From: Onthomorpha sp937906975
Lineage (GTDB): Bacteria > Bacteroidota > Bacteroidia > Bacteroidales > P3
NCBI GenBank assembly: GCA_045614605.1
Contig: JAZLDH010000012.1
Location: 180,052-244,051, forward strand
Length of the DNA stretch: 64,000 nt
Reading direction: 5' to 3'
Both the position numbers and the translations under genes were made by a program. Below the pieces are notes generated by a model. The model did not search any database and was not told the DNA's origin. It was given only the letters and a program-made list of their open reading frames with translations. Position 1 is the stretch's first letter. Each line of letters starts with the position of its first letter. Of this stretch, positions 11,401-18,820 are shown in pieces.

Positions 11401-11831
11401 CCATACCATGAGCTACCATCTCTTATAAAACATATCAACAAATTATCTTCTCCTGAATAGTTAAAAGGATTTGTTAGTGTAAAATTTACCCAACCAACTG
11501 CGTTTTGATCCAATCCTGTATAGACTTCTACAAATCCCTCAGCAGAAGAGTAGGTTGTTAGAGTGTTATCTGAAACTTCTTTCATATAAATCTTAACCGT
11601 TCCATTACTCCAATTCCCTTGTGTGCAATAAAAACTAATGCTTGTAATAGTTCCTGCTTGCAACTCATCAGATTTGTAAAGCATTTGCGTGTAAGAGTCT
11701 TCATAGAAATGACAGGCAGGATAATATTGCGTGCTTTGAGTAGATGTCATATCTCCTACAATTACTGTGTTTTGAGAAAATAATTGCATTGTGAAGATAA
11801 GTGTCGTTAAAAATACCAATAATCTTTTCAT
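5430..11831 (-). CDS. giant T9SS cargo protein with repeated Fn3 and jelly-roll modules
   Basis: 2133 residues. It starts with a signal peptide (MKRLLVFLTTLIFTMQLFSQ) and ends with a 75-residue T9SS type A sorting domain (YPNP at 2060-2063, then KIIISDLQARIL, MASGVYYIRI and the terminal QKLIVE). It should be exported, cleaved and anchored on the cell surface or released. In between, long modules alternate. One type resembles the choice-of-anchor-J/cleaved-adhesin beta-sandwich (YEEFFDENVAINTCW, then DIYLG/DNVSL-type endings such as AIDNVSLYT). The other is fibronectin-III-like (TSTTAEISWLGSADSYEL, TPSTQYMVEVRAIC). No enzymatic domain is visible, so adhesion or a structural surface role is likely. 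It is a tandem paralogue of the next gene, and the last 25 residues differ at only two positions. A consensus promoter lies just upstream. Confidence 0.85.
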   Translation of the reverse strand: MKRLLVFLTTLIFTMQLFSQNTVIVGDMTSTQSTQYYPACHFYEDSYTQMLYKSDELQAGTITSISFYCTQGNWSNGTVKIYMKEVSDNTLTTYSSAEGFVEVYTGLDQNAVGWVNFTLTNPFNYSGEDNLLICFIRDGSSWYGGALSYKISTEPNSVLSTFNDAQSYTINSVLNPQWGYRDERPVIKIEYGELGEFCYPPMNVQILAQTISEDQALVSWTPNDETSTTFALAYKAQTEEQWTLVSDTITTNSYTLTELNSYTRYQVKVWAVCPGANSSEVVKDFMTLPTEDNFISIPYEQNFDNLSMVSHWYFDNPNVNKWYIGSVVNNTLEDDGELTEGNGLYISNTNGTTNSYSTLTTSEANAYTLINVEEGSYYGVAFDYKSVGENPYDYLMVLLSPLDETQTNIELYQCFSTNNQWERIEIPFPNDLQAGDYKLIFSWRNDNAGGTNPPAAIDNVNIYSTSCASVNEFAITMEDDSESILMNITAIDSLNEDAEYLVEYRYVGDSLWNTIQSTNPVEIVGLSYASNVEFQVTAICGEGNISFVSDLQTVYTLCSPISEMPYLENFSSFTAISDNLRGNQEAPNCWFNVGSVGNCHWSWAPSSGINSSAALSFLGTSYTTNSTFSEWMISPVFELTGNERLNFQYKITSTSVNMPKIDVYVLDSSMNYSSMADTSNFVFLASFNTANSVVDQWKMAEVFLNSYIGNVRIALVVREASQSFYVDNFTISSQPACPDIYDFAVREASQAVLVTYNTANITESGVLLAYSPITENTTFNPETATTITIAANEELPFLVGGLTTETTYAFAVKQNCGGNWTNSITKTIPFAYTLPITMDFNTTATTPTMTFSGEVNTWVIGSAENYSLDTLSGNALYVSKDNGASATYDKNTTAESFASFPISFTPEAEFELSFDWKCLGEGEYDNISVYLIPYGDTINEAYNIISYNGNSYLSGSADWKKYTKILSNEYFGVYNLVFKWKNDHMLGNQPAGVIDNIKVISHACVSDIDFTLTFTESENNSTPSVIVNITDEDNTGLTYTIKYKSANSTEYTEIGNLTSNNFPYTITEGIEHQMIYDFQIGVVCSQSETLYTPLQTITTPCQRLESPWFENFESNPLLAPSCWNSYSGALTQNGTIATSQLSSTSEGWNIINDSIDSQRSNFLALNTSYNTIHYWAMSPIIDLSNDTNIKQIAFDLGVKGENIFQQTTSDNKFAVLVSLDGGLTWDIANGLVFSDNDSDTNHNFSNLNNQITRYAYKLVDANNQAISGEVRFAFYGETTAYDGNYTIFVDNVSLEQWSECQVPYAISFSAITSNAAKASFNTWGLANSWEYVIAPGVEETVIDTLTPILVCSSSPIELSGLMPTTDYVIGIRSVCGNSYSPWTIGRFTTKEAGASIPYSTSFEDLEDANTWHITNNETNNVWNIGSATSVSTGSAAYISIDNGLTYSAQSGSNITYSYMWKDFSFGETDELFELSFDWKIRGRKVDDEVKNGLAVYLTTYDTPPTDSFPLEEERLTLLYASDSWQNEKVFLDNIRGDKRLVFLTWGYTNSEDTIVPAAIDNVSLYTTTCTPPTSVPEVAEIIGNNAIIIWEDADTTHNQWNVYYKPLGANTYNSTSVTAASVELNNLFPTTTYVLYVTSDCGETESAYSEKITFRTECPLIQLPYEEFFDENVAINTCWTNAKGLLSENVTFVDNQQYWFQSTDSVGDNSTPKMKINIYGTDVRQHWLITPQIDLGNGAETNILSLDVALKAYSSSEDGPQPAPDDVFAIVVSIDGGLTWSSEYALIYTDADEDVEHNFSDFTDTSFTRITYLLQDSYGNPLSGLVKIGFYGESTVYNGDNNLYIDNLYVGPVIEEIIPCDAPEELTATNITSTTAEISWLGSADSYELKLNAGEVETISSTSKVLTDLTPSTQYMVEVRAICENEQSAWVAISFLTLSEQDDNIVEGEVNTLSATEIANTSATLMGELVSAGNAENFTVGFALATVSNFTLEDQGVQNITATLENNTFSQSVTGLEEGETYFYRAYITNQVATSYGEVESFTLLGLNNARANQLQVSLYPNPTSEHAILRIEGLETEAKIIISDLQARILSKGVMKANASEYLIDVSKMASGVYYIRIVTDSAISTQKLIVE

Positions 11832-11863
11832 ATTTAATGTATTAAATAAACAAAATGAAGTTG

Positions 11864-11894
11864 CAAAATTATCATATTTTTACTTGATAACAAA
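11864..11894 (-). promoter_or_regulatory. promoter of the 2133-aa T9SS cargo gene
   Basis: Read on the minus strand: TTTG (plus-strand CAAA at 11891-11894), 19 bp, TAATTTTG (plus-strand CAAAATTA at 11864-11871). This is the Bacteroidota consensus. The predicted start leaves a leader of about 25-30 nt before the ATG at 11831. Confidence 0.75.
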
Positions 11895-11953
11895 AATCAA
11901 GAGTCGCTTTTTTGATTTCTTTGTTTTCTTCCATTTTTTCTTTAAGATAATCC

Positions 11954-11993
11954 ATTATCTCTAAGAGAAAATGAATTATCTCTTAGAGATAAT
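11954..11993. repeat. 15-bp inverted repeat, possible copy B of the tract family
   Basis: ATTATCTCTAAGAGA at 11954-11968 is repeated inverted at 11979-11993 around a 10-nt spacer, in the gap between the two T9SS cargo genes. The CTAAGAGAAAA core resembles copy A at 5344. It may act as an additional transcription barrier or as an operator; no further function is visible. Confidence 0.5.
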
Positions 11994-12010
11994 GATTGGT
12001 ATCTTTAATT

Positions 12011-12044
12011 AAAAAGGGCAACTCTTATAAAGAGTCGCCCTTTT
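12011..12044 (-). terminator. rho-independent terminator of the 1507-aa cargo gene
   Basis: GGGCaACTCTT pairs with AAGAGTcGCCC across a 3-nt loop (12016-12040). It is flanked by A5 and T4, so on the minus strand it ends in a T-run. It sits 22 bp after the stop codon of the gene ending at 12066. A similar GACTCTTT/GTCGCC core is reused after fba (16757-16780). Confidence 0.8.
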
Positions 12045-12065
12045 GCTTTATTTGATTTGTTGAGT

Positions 12066-15000
12066 TTATTCAACTATCAATTTTTGTGTACTGATTACGC
12101 TGTCAGTTACGATTCTGATGTAGTAAACTCCACTTGCCATATTGCTTAGGTCTAATCTGTAAGTTGTTGTGTTTGCTTTCATTTCGCCTTCGCTTAGGAT
12201 TCTTCCTTGTAAGTCGCTAATTACTATCTTAGCATCTTGGTTTAATCCATTGATTTCTAATGTGGCTTGTGATGTAGCAGGGTTAGGGTAAACAACTGCA
12301 TTGATTGCGTTTGCTAATGCGTCAGTCAAACTTGATAAAGTGAAGATTTCAACTGCTCCGTATGCTGTGCCTGCTTCGTTTGTTGCGTATGCACGATAGA
12401 AGTATGTTTGTCCTTCTACTAAGTCTGTTACTACTTGTGAGAATGTTGCATCAGTAAGTGTTGCTGTGATGTTTTCTACTCCTGCATCTTCTAATGTGAA
12501 GTCTGCTACTGTTGCTAAGGCAAAGCCTACTGCAATGTTTTCAGAGTTTCCTGCATTTACTAATGCTCCGTTCAAGGTTGCTGATGTGTTGCCTACTTCT
12601 GTTGCAGGAGTTGTTGTTACTTCTGCTAATACTATCACGATTTGTTCTAGTGTTGTAAATGTTGTTGAAACCCAATCAGAGGTTTGATCTCCGCATACTG
12701 CTCTTACTTCTACTGTGTATGTTGTATTTGGTGTTAGGTCTGTTAGTGCTTTTGTTGTAGCTGTAAGTGTTTCTGCTGCGCCTGAGTTTAGTTTAAATTC
12801 GTATGCTTCTGCTGTTCCGTTCCATGTGATTTCAGCTGTTGTTTCTGTGATGTTACTTGCTGAAAGCGCTGTTGGTGCATCGCATGGCTCAGGTTCTGGA
12901 TCTGGGTCTGTGCCTCCTTCTCCTGCATTTGGATCATAAACTGTGATAGCATCTACTACTACTCCCCATGCTCCTACTCCCATTGATTCAAAACCAACTT
13001 GGTATGTTGCTGTTGGGTTTGGTAATGCTATTGAGTCTAATACCCATTGTGAAACTGGTGTTGTGTATGTTGCAAGTGTAGTCCATTCTTCTGTTTGGCT
13101 TGTTCTGTATTTAACAACTAAGTTATCTTGAGAGATTCCAAACATATCTGTTAATCCAAAGTTGAATTTAAGGTATGGAGTTTCTAATGAAGTTAAGTCT
13201 AACACAGGTGATTCTAATCTTGCTGAATATCCTGATATTGCAGAGTGTTTCATCATTTTTGCTCCATCAACTGCTGGAAGCATAACTGGATCTGTACCGC
13301 TGTAAGATATAAGCCAATCTTCTTGTAACCAATTTCCTGAACCTGCTAATGTTGTTATTGTCCAACAGTCATAGGTTGTTTCAAAACTTTCAAATAATGG
13401 ATATTCTGTTATTGGTGAACATGGCTCTGGTTCTGGATCTGGGTCTGTTACTGCAAGGGTTGTGAATGTTGTTGATACCCATTCTGAAATTTGTTCGCCA
13501 CATATTGCTCTTACTTCTACTGTGATTGTAAAGTTATCTGGCAATCCTATTAATTGTTGGCTTGTTGTAGTAACTGTTTCTACTGCTCCTCCGTTAAGTC
13601 TTATTTCATACGCATCTGCTGTTGCGTTCCATGAAACATCTGCCGAGTTTTCTGTAATGTTACTTACTGTTAAATCAGTTGGAGCTGCGCATGGATTTTC
13701 AGGATCTGTTTCTCCTGGTTCAGCATCTAAATCATAAATTTGAATTGCATCAACAGATGCTCCCCAAGCTTCCGCTCCTATTACTCTAAATGATATTTGA
13801 TATGTTTCTGATGCTAAAGGTAATGCTACTGAATCTAATAACCAAGTTTCATTTGCAGTTGTATAAGATCTCAATGTTACCCAATCAGATTCAGGAGTTG
13901 CTTTATATTCTACTATTACTTGTTCTGCAGCTCCGTTATAATCAGGATTTGCTACTGCATACTTCAAGTAAGGATTTGTCATTTCAGATAAGTTAAATAT
14001 TGGAGAAGTTAATCTTGCTTGTCCTGTGAAATAAGTAATTTTTGCACAGTATTGACCTTCGTAAACACCGAGATTATTAGGTCCAGATACATTAACTCCC
14101 CAGTTATACGAACCTGAAATTTGTTGTGCTGACCAACAAACATCTTGGAAGTTATTTGCAGTATTGAATCCTTCAAAATAAGGGAATGTTTCTATTGTTG
14201 AACAAGCTGTTCTGAATGAAATCGTAGTTGATGCTGCTGATAAATCTCCATCACAATCTGTAACAACATACGCAGAGTATTGTGTCATTGGAGTAAGTTC
14301 TGTTAATGTGAAAGGAACTTCTGTTACTTCTACTTCTGTGTATTCTGTTTCTGAAGCAGATTTATAGTATAATAACCATGAAGATGCGTTTTCTGTATTC
14401 CAGTTTAATACTGCTTCTTCTGCTAAGGCTCCTGAGCAAGTAACGTTTGTAGGAGAAGGACAAGTATTTTCAACTATTGAAATATTATCTATAGCTCCCG
14501 GTACTCCTGTTCCTGATGTTCCGTCATTATACCAATAGAATACTAATTGTTTTGTTGTATTTGCTAATTCTGCTGAAGCATAGTTTGCTGTTTCCCATTC
14601 TGTAACATTAACAGCTCTGTCTAAAATCACAGTACCTGAAGGCACACCATTTAAATTTGTTAAATCTGCTGAAGCATCACATAATACTACTGATAAAAAG
14701 TCGTATATAGAACCCCAACTTTGTTCTCCGCCTGATTTGTATTGGAATGAAATTGAATATTCTGGTGCATCACCAAATACTATAGGCATAACAATCCAGC
14801 TTCTTGATAGATTTTGTTGAGTTGTATAAGCATAAGTTGAGTTGTTGTTTGAAATGTATAAAGAAGTTTGTTCTTCGTCTTCGTTTTCTGAATTTACAAC
14901 TCCTGTACCAGAACCTACCATCCATTGATTTGTTCCTGAACCATAAAATTCTGCAGCAAATGGATTGCTTTCTAAATCTTGGAAATCTTGGTAGTAAGGA

Positions 15001-16589
15001 AATTCTGCAACAGGAACAGCTGTTGTTCTGAATGTAATTATTGATGTTTGTGAATAGTTTTCTGATATTCCACAGTCTGTTTGTATATAAAAGCTATATG
15101 ATGTTGCTTGGTTTAAATCTGTAAGTGTTATGCTTTGTTCTGTTGTTGAGATTTCATTGTATTCTTCTTCTGTTTCTGATTTGTAGTAGAACAACCATGC
15201 GCTATGTGATTCGTCTTCATCAACCCAAGTAATAGTTGCTTCTGAGTCTGTTATTCCTGTTACTGTTATGCTTGATGATTGTGGTGCTGGACATAGAGGG
15301 ATTGGCTCTACAGTAAAGTCGTCTAAGTTCCAAGATTCGCCTGCATTTGCTGCAACATATTTCAAAGCCATTCTTGGTGATTCTGCATCTACATCTGCGT
15401 ATGAGTATGGTCCTACCATAACAGATGATGCTCTACCTAATCCTGCTTGTGGTAATACAACTGTTTCTAATGGAACAAAAGAAGCTGTATCTGTTGGGTC
15501 TGTTACGTATCCTACTTGGAATGTTCCTGCTCCTTCTACTGTTGATGAAGTTGTGTTAGCATAGAATGATAATTGTTGTGTAGTAATATCTTGTGCAAAT
15601 TCTGGTAATAATAAGAATCCATCACCTTTAAATTCTAAGGTTACTACACCTGAGTGTGCTGAACCTGCATATCCTTCATGATAAATACGAGGGAATGTTC
15701 CGTTGTAAGCGCCACCTGTTGATTGAAGTACAGACCAACAGCTAAATAATAAGTTTGCTGCGTCTTGATTTCCATATACGCTTTCAAAATCTTCAAACCA
15801 AATTATATCTTCTATCGGAGCACATCCTGTTGTAAATGTAACAATATCTGAATATTGACTAAGCTCATCGTCCTCACATACTGATTGGAGTCTTGCTTTA
15901 TACATTGTGGCAGGCATTAAATCTGTTAAAGTAAATATTGTATCATCAACTTGTGCAACTTCTGCATTTGCCCAATCTTGATTTGTTGGTACAACTTCAA
16001 TATTGTATGCAAGTGAAGTTTCATCTTGTGCCCAAGTAAAATCTACTGTTGTAGATGATGTAACTGCTGCAAGACCTGTTGGTTTAGGGCAAGTTACTTC
16101 TCCTAAAGCTACTGCATCTATGAATGTTCCTGAACCAGAATTTGGAGTTAAGTTAAATGATACATAAATTTCTTGGCCTGCAAATGAGCCTAAATTAACT
16201 TCTTTCAAAAAGAAACCTGAACTGCTACCTGGGTAAGCAACAGTATAGACTTCTTGCCAAACTGGTTCTTCTAATGAAGTTGCAACTTCAATAGTAAAAA
16301 CATTCAAATGAGCGTAAGTTGGGTAATCTAAGCCCATGTAAAATGTAAGGGTAGTTGTTGCTTCAGCAGTATATGCTGGCATAATCATTCTACCATTAGA
16401 TCCTCCCCAAGACAGAAAAGCGCATTTATCACCATCGTATGCTCTTGATGTAGACTGCGTCCATGAACCTGTTATAGTCCAATCCTCTGGTGGGAAAGTA
16501 CCCTCAAAACTCTCATAAATTGATTGAGAGTTTCCTTGGAACATAGCAAAAAATGCTAAGACCAATGTCAATAATAATTGTTTTTTCAT
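12066..16589 (-). CDS. large T9SS cargo protein, tandem paralogue with PDPEPEP linkers
   Basis: 1507 residues with a signal peptide (MKKQLLLTLVLAFFAMFQGNS) and a C-terminal T9SS type A sorting domain (YPNP at 1434-1437, ending QKLIVE). The first mature module (YESFEGTFPPEDWTITG ... GRMIMPAYT) looks like a cleaved-adhesin/choice-of-anchor-J beta-sandwich. Further copies follow (WFEDFESVYGN, YYQDFQDLESNP, YFEGFNTANNF, LFESFETTYDCW), separated by fibronectin-III-like domains (e.g. NITETTAEITWNGTAEAYEF). Acidic proline linkers (DPDPEPEPC) join the last modules, and the Fn3 units around them are close internal duplicates. No catalytic domain is evident, so a surface adhesin or scaffold is the best guess. 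It lies upstream of its 2133-aa paralogue in the same direction but has its own promoter and terminator. Confidence 0.85.
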   Translation of the reverse strand: MKKQLLLTLVLAFFAMFQGNSQSIYESFEGTFPPEDWTITGSWTQSTSRAYDGDKCAFLSWGGSNGRMIMPAYTAEATTTLTFYMGLDYPTYAHLNVFTIEVATSLEEPVWQEVYTVAYPGSSSGFFLKEVNLGSFAGQEIYVSFNLTPNSGSGTFIDAVALGEVTCPKPTGLAAVTSSTTVDFTWAQDETSLAYNIEVVPTNQDWANAEVAQVDDTIFTLTDLMPATMYKARLQSVCEDDELSQYSDIVTFTTGCAPIEDIIWFEDFESVYGNQDAANLLFSCWSVLQSTGGAYNGTFPRIYHEGYAGSAHSGVVTLEFKGDGFLLLPEFAQDITTQQLSFYANTTSSTVEGAGTFQVGYVTDPTDTASFVPLETVVLPQAGLGRASSVMVGPYSYADVDAESPRMALKYVAANAGESWNLDDFTVEPIPLCPAPQSSSITVTGITDSEATITWVDEDESHSAWLFYYKSETEEEYNEISTTEQSITLTDLNQATSYSFYIQTDCGISENYSQTSIITFRTTAVPVAEFPYYQDFQDLESNPFAAEFYGSGTNQWMVGSGTGVVNSENEDEEQTSLYISNNNSTYAYTTQQNLSRSWIVMPIVFGDAPEYSISFQYKSGGEQSWGSIYDFLSVVLCDASADLTNLNGVPSGTVILDRAVNVTEWETANYASAELANTTKQLVFYWYNDGTSGTGVPGAIDNISIVENTCPSPTNVTCSGALAEEAVLNWNTENASSWLLYYKSASETEYTEVEVTEVPFTLTELTPMTQYSAYVVTDCDGDLSAASTTISFRTACSTIETFPYFEGFNTANNFQDVCWSAQQISGSYNWGVNVSGPNNLGVYEGQYCAKITYFTGQARLTSPIFNLSEMTNPYLKYAVANPDYNGAAEQVIVEYKATPESDWVTLRSYTTANETWLLDSVALPLASETYQISFRVIGAEAWGASVDAIQIYDLDAEPGETDPENPCAAPTDLTVSNITENSADVSWNATADAYEIRLNGGAVETVTTTSQQLIGLPDNFTITVEVRAICGEQISEWVSTTFTTLAVTDPDPEPEPCSPITEYPLFESFETTYDCWTITTLAGSGNWLQEDWLISYSGTDPVMLPAVDGAKMMKHSAISGYSARLESPVLDLTSLETPYLKFNFGLTDMFGISQDNLVVKYRTSQTEEWTTLATYTTPVSQWVLDSIALPNPTATYQVGFESMGVGAWGVVVDAITVYDPNAGEGGTDPDPEPEPCDAPTALSASNITETTAEITWNGTAEAYEFKLNSGAAETLTATTKALTDLTPNTTYTVEVRAVCGDQTSDWVSTTFTTLEQIVIVLAEVTTTPATEVGNTSATLNGALVNAGNSENIAVGFALATVADFTLEDAGVENITATLTDATFSQVVTDLVEGQTYFYRAYATNEAGTAYGAVEIFTLSSLTDALANAINAVVYPNPATSQATLEINGLNQDAKIVISDLQGRILSEGEMKANTTTYRLDLSNMASGVYYIRIVTDSVISTQKLIVE

Positions 16590-16641
16590 GATACTTTTTG
16601 TTTTTGTTATTATTTTTTTATTAATAATTCACTGAGACTGA

Positions 16642-16672
16642 CAAAATTACTTCATTTTATCTATCCTACAAA
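16642..16672 (-). promoter_or_regulatory. promoter of the 1507-aa T9SS cargo gene
   Basis: Minus-strand TTTG (plus CAAA, 16669-16672), 19 bp, TAATTTTG (plus CAAAATTA, 16642-16649). The box sequences and spacing are the same as in front of the 2133-aa paralogue, so the two cargo genes may be expressed alike. The leader is about 47 nt. Confidence 0.75.
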
Positions 16673-16750
16673 ATTTTTTCTTAGAAAAAATAAAATAAAG
16701 CTAAGAAAAAAATAATTTTTTCTTAGGAATATTTTGATAAAGCAAAGAAA
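16673..16750. repeat. copy C of the AAGCTAAGAAAA tract family
   Basis: A run of family units: TTTTTTCTTAG, AAAGCTAAGAAAAAA, TTTTTTCTTAG and AAAGCAAAGAAAAA. CTAAGAAAAAA at 16701 and TTTTTTCTTAG ending at 16726 form a perfect hairpin. The tract lies between the promoter of the 1507-aa cargo gene and the terminator of fba and probably insulates the two units. Confidence 0.65.
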
Positions 16751-16787
16751 AAAAAAGGCGACTCTTTTGAAAAAGTCGCCCCTTTTT
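16751..16787 (-). terminator. rho-independent terminator of fba
   Basis: GGCGACT (16757-16763) pairs with AGTCGCC (16774-16780), extended by a T/A-rich upper stem. A long A-run on the plus side gives a T-tail on the minus strand. It lies just past the fba stop codon at 16804. Confidence 0.8.
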
Positions 16788-16803
16788 AAATGTCTTTATT
16801 TTT

Positions 16804-17796
16804 TTATGCTTTTTGAGCAGAACCTAACACGTTAATGATTTTGTGTTCGTATAATGCTTTCAAATTATCTCTTGCTGGTCCTAAATATTTTCTTGGGTCA
16901 AATTCAGCAGGCTTTTCTGCTAAAACTTGTCTTACGGCTGCAGTCATCACAATACGTCCATCAGAGTCAATATTCACTTTACAAACTGCTGATTTTGCTG
17001 CTTGGCGTAATTGTTCTTCTGGAATACCGATTGCATCTTTCATTGCACCACCATATTTGTTTACTATTGCAACTTGATCTTGTGGAACAGATGAAGAACC
17101 GTGAAGAACGATAGGGAATCCTGGTATTCTCTTTTCTATTTCTGCCAATATGTCGAAACGCAATGGCGGTGGGATAAGAACACCCTCTTCATTTCTTGTA
17201 CATTGTTCAGGACGGAATTTATTTGCTCCGTGAGATGTTCCAATAGATATTGCTAATGAATCAACGCCTGTTTTCTTTACAAAATCCTCTACGTCTTCTG
17301 CCTTTGTATATGTGCTATGTTCTGCAGAAACTTCGTCTTCTACTCCTGCCAATACTCCTAATTCTCCCTCTACTGTTACATCAAATTGATGTGCGTAATC
17401 AACAACTTTTTTTGTTAGCGCAACATTTTCTTCGTATGGCAAGTGTGAGCCATCTATCATTACAGAAGAAAATCCGTATTCTATACAAGACTTACAGATT
17501 TCAAAGCTATCACCGTGGTCTAAGTGCAATACGATTGGAATATTACAGCCTAATTCTTTTGCATACTCAACTGCTCCTTGCGCCATGTAGCGTAGAAGAG
17601 TTTGGTTAGCATATTTTCTTGCTCCTGCTGAGACTTGTAATATTACTGGGCTCTTTTGTGCAACGCAAGCTTGGATAATGGCTTGTAATTGTTCCATATT
17701 ATTGAAATTGAACGCAGGAATTGCATATCCTCCTTGCATTGCTTTGGCAAATATCTCTCTTGAGTTTACCAAACCTAAGTCTTTATAATTTACCAT
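16804..17796 (-). CDS. fba: class II fructose-bisphosphate aldolase
   Basis: 330 residues. The enzyme cleaves or forms fructose-1,6-bisphosphate with glyceraldehyde-3-phosphate and dihydroxyacetone phosphate in glycolysis and gluconeogenesis. The class II (zinc-dependent) signature is clear: HLDHGD at 91-96 carries the catalytic aspartate (D93) and a metal-binding histidine (H94). Further metal and phosphate-binding segments are EGELGVLAGVED, SIGTSHGANKF and LHGSSSVP. It lies 6 bp downstream of dapA on the same strand, so the two form a transcription unit that ends at the GC-rich hairpin at 16751-16787. Confidence 0.95.
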   Translation of the reverse strand: MVNYKDLGLVNSREIFAKAMQGGYAIPAFNFNNMEQLQAIIQACVAQKSPVILQVSAGARKYANQTLLRYMAQGAVEYAKELGCNIPIVLHLDHGDSFEICKSCIEYGFSSVMIDGSHLPYEENVALTKKVVDYAHQFDVTVEGELGVLAGVEDEVSAEHSTYTKAEDVEDFVKKTGVDSLAISIGTSHGANKFRPEQCTRNEEGVLIPPPLRFDILAEIEKRIPGFPIVLHGSSSVPQDQVAIVNKYGGAMKDAIGIPEEQLRQAAKSAVCKVNIDSDGRIVMTAAVRQVLAEKPAEFDPRKYLGPARDNLKALYEHKIINVLGSAQKA

Positions 17797-17802
17797 GATT
17801 AT

Positions 17803-18714
17803 TTATTTTTGAAGATTACTTGATTGAATGTTATTTACTATCATTTGAATTTTTGAATACAAGGATTTTGAAGCCTTAACTAAAGGAAGTCTTAGGTTGT
17901 TTTGACAAATACCAAGTATTTCTAAGGCTGCTTTTACTCCAACAGGGTTACCCTCCTCAAAAATCGCTTTTGAGAATGGTAAAAGCTCTTCGTGAATAAC
18001 TTTTGCTTTCTTATAATTGGATTTTAAGCAGAAATTAACCATTTCGCTCATTTGTTGAGGTAGTGCATTCGCAGTTACAGAAATCACACCTTGCATTCCT
18101 AATGACATTAACGGCATTACCAAAGCGTCTTCACCAGAAACAACTGTGAAACCTTGTGGTTTGTTTGCCAAAATATCCATACACTGTATCATATTACCAG
18201 AGGCTTCTTTTATTCCTATAATATTAGGAAAGTCATTTGCTAATTGCAAACAAGTTTCTGCTGTAATATTTACTCCTGTTCGTCCTGGAACGTTGTAAAG
18301 TATTACAGGCACAGGAGAAGCCTCAGCTACTGCTTTATAATGTGCGTAAATACCTTTTTGACTTGGCTTATTATAATAAGGAGTAACAGAAAGGATTGCT
18401 GAAATATTAGTAAAATCAGTTTTCTTTATGTGATCTACCAAAGTTCTTGTGTCATTTCCTCCCATTCCCAAAACAATCGGCACTCTATTTGCCGTAGTTT
18501 CTATTGCAAACTCTAAACATGCCATAATTTCTTGATGATTTAGCGTAGGATATTCCGAAGTTGTACCCATACAAACCAAATAATCTACTCCTCCGTTTAT
18601 AACATGTTCAATTAATTTCGCATAAGAAGTAAAATCAACGTTACCTTGCTTGTGAAAAGGCGTTACAAGAGCTACTCCTGTTCCTTGTATATCAAATTTT
18701 TTCATTGTAACCAT
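17803..18714 (-). CDS. dapA: 4-hydroxy-tetrahydrodipicolinate synthase
   Basis: 303 residues with a DHDPS/NAL-type TIM barrel. It condenses pyruvate with aspartate semialdehyde, the first step of the lysine/diaminopimelate branch that feeds peptidoglycan. The Schiff-base lysine is K169 in GIKEASGN. The proton-relay tyrosine is Y140 in LYNVPGRTG, and the TTSE motif is at 51-54. The N-terminus has two possible starts: the ATG at 18714 (MVTMKKFD) or the ATG three codons later (MKKFDIQG), and neither has a Shine-Dalgarno sequence. The promoter immediately upstream favours a short leader in either case. fba follows 6 bp downstream. Confidence 0.93.
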   Translation of the reverse strand: MVTMKKFDIQGTGVALVTPFHKQGNVDFTSYAKLIEHVINGGVDYLVCMGTTSEYPTLNHQEIMACLEFAIETTANRVPIVLGMGGNDTRTLVDHIKKTDFTNISAILSVTPYYNKPSQKGIYAHYKAVAEASPVPVILYNVPGRTGVNITAETCLQLANDFPNIIGIKEASGNMIQCMDILANKPQGFTVVSGEDALVMPLMSLGMQGVISVTANALPQQMSEMVNFCLKSNYKKAKVIHEELLPFSKAIFEEGNPVGVKAALEILGICQNNLRLPLVKASKSLYSKIQMIVNNIQSSNLQK

Positions 18715-18729
18715 TTATTTAATAGCCGA

Positions 18730-18760
18730 CAAAATTACAGAAAAAAAACAATCTGCCAAA
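18730..18760 (-). promoter_or_regulatory. promoter of dapA-fba
   Basis: Minus-strand TTTG (plus CAAA, 18757-18760), 19 bp, TAATTTTG (plus CAAAATTA, 18730-18737). The spacing is exact. The predicted start lies about 8-10 nt before the dapA ATG, so the message is nearly leaderless. Confidence 0.75.
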
Positions 18761-18820
18761 AGAATTACGTTCTTTTTGAAAAAACATAGGTATCTTTGCA
18801 TAAAATTTGAAAAACAAAAT

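Noticed and set aside
18776..18820. TTG start for the histidine kinase
   Set aside because: It would start upstream of the TATCTTTG promoter box; the ATG at 18821 is followed directly by the first membrane segment.
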